Below are positions 62,347-64,000 of a stretch of 64,000 bases of DNA, piece after piece. Source of the DNA: Ruminococcaceae bacterium AB4001. Lineage in GTDB: Bacteria > Bacillota > Clostridia > Saccharofermentanales > Saccharofermentanaceae. The translations under genes and the position numbers were made by a program. Location: assembly GCA_000621765.1 (NCBI GenBank), contig JHXJ01000012.1, positions 1 through 64,000 on the forward strand. Direction: 5' to 3'. The number at the start of each line of letters is the position of its first letter. Positions within the stretch are counted from its first letter, which is position 1. The notes under the pieces are model-generated. The model was not told the origin of the DNA. It was given only the letters and a program-made list of their open reading frames with translations, and searched no databases.

Positions 62347-62361
62347 TGTTGCCATATAGCA

Positions 62362-62391
62362 GGGGCTGCCTCAAAACATTGAAGCAGCCCC
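62362..62391 (-). terminator. GGGGCTGC/GCAGCCCC hairpin after the small peptide gene
   Basis: GGGGCTGC (62362-62369) and GCAGCCCC (62384-62391) pair perfectly; the loop CTCAAAACATTGAA resembles the loops of hairpins at 45137 and 57318. It lies 29 nt after the small gene's stop. Confidence 0.65.
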
Positions 62392-62419
62392 CCCAAGAGT
62401 TCATGTGTTGTCAGCCGGA

Positions 62420-62533
62420 TCAGCTGTTTCCAATGCGCTCATCATCAGTATCATTACTGTCGGTGATGATATCACAGTTTTCGAAAGTGATAACCTCAAA
62501 CTCTACCATTTTGTAATCTGTTTTGTTTTCCAT
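62420..62533 (-). CDS. Small peptide of 37 residues downstream of the LRR protein
   Basis: ATG at 62533 to TGA at 62422-62420, with AGAGGTG 5 nt upstream, the same ribosome site type as the strong genes of this window. The frame starts 15 nt after the stop of the BspA-like LRR gene, so both are likely co-transcribed, and two hairpins follow. The peptide reads MENKTDYKMVEFEVITFENC and then an Asp/Asn/Thr/Ser-rich end (DIITDSNDTDDERIGNS). It has one Cys and no membrane helix. From memory, short clostridial peptides with an E-F-x(3-5)-D-(I/V)-I-T-x-S motif recur; I cannot verify this here. Confidence 0.65.
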   Translation of the reverse strand: MENKTDYKMVEFEVITFENCDIITDSNDTDDERIGNS

Positions 62534-62548
62534 ATATCACCTCTTAGA

Positions 62549-64000
62549 TCAGTTGGATGTGTAAGCGTCAGCTGCCTGGTTGTACAGATACAGTGCACGT
62601 ACCGTGTTGCACAAAGGTTCAGCTCTGTTCCTGCTGAGAACGTTGTAGCAGTAGTTCATCGGGCTGTATGTAAAGCTGTGTACTTCGGATTCTCCTGCAT
62701 CGATAATGATCGTGAAATTAGAATCCAGTTCTTTGGCGGTAATGTTGGGCACTGTTACAATCGAAAGACCCTGCTCATCGATTACGGCAGGAAGCACTTT
62801 ATCTCCGAGCTTGAAGATGGTTCCTTCCTTAATTCCCTTAAACTTGATGTTGAGTTTTGTCTCAGACTCAAGCGAGAGATTTGCCGAGTAAGGAGTAATG
62901 AATCCGTTGTTGGCAACAAACTGGATGTTTGAGAAATCACCCTTATATCCGATCAGTGTATCTGCTGTAACGCTTGAAACGTCACGGTCAGCAGTATTAA
63001 GGATCAAATTGGCAAGCTTGTCGGTATTGTAGTCGAAATAAACCTGTGAGTATGCGCCATAGTTGAGCATTGCCTTTACCAATGCCTGTTCTTTGTCGTA
63101 TTTTGCAGGGTTATTAAGGATATAAGCTGCATATTCCTGGACGGAATAGGTGTATGTTTTACCCTTTGATTCTCCGTCAGCCATCTGTGCTTCGATCGTT
63201 GAAGTCATTTCCTTGGCATTGACCTTGCACTTGAAAATGTAATAGTCGCCATTCTGTGTAGCGGAACTGACTTTAACGCTCTGTGTTCTTGAATGAGTAC
63301 CATCTGTGCTTGTTATAGTGAATATCATTTTCGCATCAGAGGTCAAAGCACTGATGTCATTGAACTTCATGTAGAAGTTGACGCCGATGTCGCCCTCAAG
63401 GCTCAGCGTGTAGCCGTAGAGGTGCTCTCCGATACCCATATCGATATCGCCTTCGGCATCGCCAACGACAGTAACATCTACATTGTTGGCAGCGAACATC
63501 GTCTCATATGCTTCAACATATCTGCTCAGGACATGAACAGTGAGAGTGCTCGGAAGATTCTGATTTTTGAAATCCCAGGTAAGGTTTGCGGGATCGGCAA
63601 AGCAGTATATATCTGTCAGGTTCGGATCGGAATTGAATGCTTCCTGGCCGATTCCGATTACTGTGCTTGGAATGACCACAGTCTCAAGGTTGGAACAATT
63701 CGCAAAAGCAGCATAATTGATAAAAGCTATTCCGTTGTGCATGGTTACGGATTTCAGACTGGAGCAACCGTAAAATACCTTCTGACCGATTGATGTTACG
63801 CTGCCGGGAATGCTGACAGACTTAATAGATTCACAATTGGAGAAAGCCTCATTGTCGATCTCCGTTACGCCGTCGGGAATGCTTACGTCTTTCAGGCTGG
63901 TGCATCCCTTAAATGCATTGTGACCGATCGATGTTACATTTGGAGAGATCTTGATCGATTCAAGCGCCGTACATCCGTTAAAAGTCTGAGCTGCGATAGT
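62549..64000 (-). CDS. BspA-like leucine-rich-repeat (LRR_5) surface protein, C-terminal part
   Basis: The frame is open from the right window edge to the stop at 62551-62549, giving 483 residues; the N-terminus is outside. Five or more LRR_5 units of about 23 residues lie in the first 150 residues: ALESIKISPNVTSIGHNAF, KDVSIPDGVTEIDNEAFSNC, KSVSIPGSVTSIGQKVFYGC and so on. After these comes a beta-rich region (YGYTLSLEGDIGVNFYMKFND) that often ends clostridial BspA-like proteins. No LPXTG or wall-binding repeat occurs at the C-terminus. Such proteins act in adhesion. A small peptide gene follows 15 nt later. Confidence 0.88.
   Translation of the reverse strand, partial: TIAAQTFNGCTALESIKISPNVTSIGHNAFKGCTSLKDVSIPDGVTEIDNEAFSNCESIKSVSIPGSVTSIGQKVFYGCSSLKSVTMHNGIAFINYAAFANCSNLETVVIPSTVIGIGQEAFNSDPNLTDIYCFADPANLTWDFKNQNLPSTLTVHVLSRYVEAYETMFAANNVDVTVVGDAEGDIDMGIGEHLYGYTLSLEGDIGVNFYMKFNDISALTSDAKMIFTITSTDGTHSRTQSVKVSSATQNGDYYIFKCKVNAKEMTSTIEAQMADGESKGKTYTYSVQEYAAYILNNPAKYDKEQALVKAMLNYGAYSQVYFDYNTDKLANLILNTADRDVSSVTADTLIGYKGDFSNIQFVANNGFITPYSANLSLESETKLNIKFKGIKEGTIFKLGDKVLPAVIDEQGLSIVTVPNITAKELDSNFTIIIDAGESEVHSFTYSPMNYCYNVLSRNRAEPLCNTVRALYLYNQAADAYTSN

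Overview
The window reads as a chromosomal segment of a Gram-positive anaerobe of the class Clostridia (Bacillota), probably a gut or rumen species. The basis is AGGAGG-type ribosome binding sites, tightly packed operons, sortase-anchored pili, choline/glucan-binding-type wall repeats, a YesM/YesN-type two-component pair, an Lsa-like ABC-F protein, a BspA-like leucine-rich-repeat protein and moderate GC. This is inference from gene content; no rRNA or tRNA is present to place it further. I see no prophage, CRISPR array or plasmid genes. The only mobile-element trace is a transposase cut by the left edge.

Layout. 1-1330: partial transposase, a YjbR/PUA-like fusion gene and a small tautomerase. 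1508-14417: a pentose module on the minus strand (substrate-binding lipoprotein, ATPase, two permeases, ribulokinase-like kinase, ribulose-5-phosphate 4-epimerase), a divergent AraR-type regulator, and a separate three-gene sugar-sensing set (a second YtfQ-like binding protein, YesM-type kinase, YesN-type regulator). 14640-18424: surface-polysaccharide genes (Alg14/Alg13-like pair, two GT2 enzymes, a zinc-ribbon methyltransferase). 18516-23428: MoxR ATPase, DUF58 protein, transglutaminase-like membrane protein. 23509-32434: ordinary metabolic, transport and signalling genes (MFS, PutP, XRE regulator, diguanylate cyclase, SDR, iron alcohol dehydrogenase, DUF3267). 32646-40603: a pilus locus with signal peptidase, ancillary pilin, major pilin, class C sortase, minor pilin and a second sortase. 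40661-44980: CorA with a possible leader peptide, a methyltransferase and a luxE-luxC-like pair. 45239-50764: a 1420-residue CAP/Ig-like/wall-binding protein and a transglutaminase lipoprotein. 50974-52648: an ABC-F gene behind a classic attenuator leader. 52791-57205: two EAL proteins with degenerate GGDEF domains. 57373-64000: a second wall-binding protein, an orphan small gene, a DUF6020-like membrane protein, an ACT protein, and a BspA-like LRR protein followed by a small peptide gene.

How the parts may work together. The binding-protein/YesMN set probably senses an external sugar, and the AraR-like regulator an internal one; both flank the pentose importer and kinase/epimerase. The pilus, wall-binding, LRR and polysaccharide genes describe a cell decorated for adhesion. 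Items most worth a second look: the ABC-F attenuator with its 6-codon upstream ORF; the pilus ancillary protein with an apparently dead CHAP domain and a triple His/Cys repeat; two copies of an approximately 120-nt intergenic element built from alternating 12-nt GTTGACG-type units; three unannotated small genes with their own signals (26813-26959, 59504-59629, 62420-62533); luxE-luxC without luciferase; and a 14-bp hairpin between the binding-protein and ATPase genes of the pentose importer.
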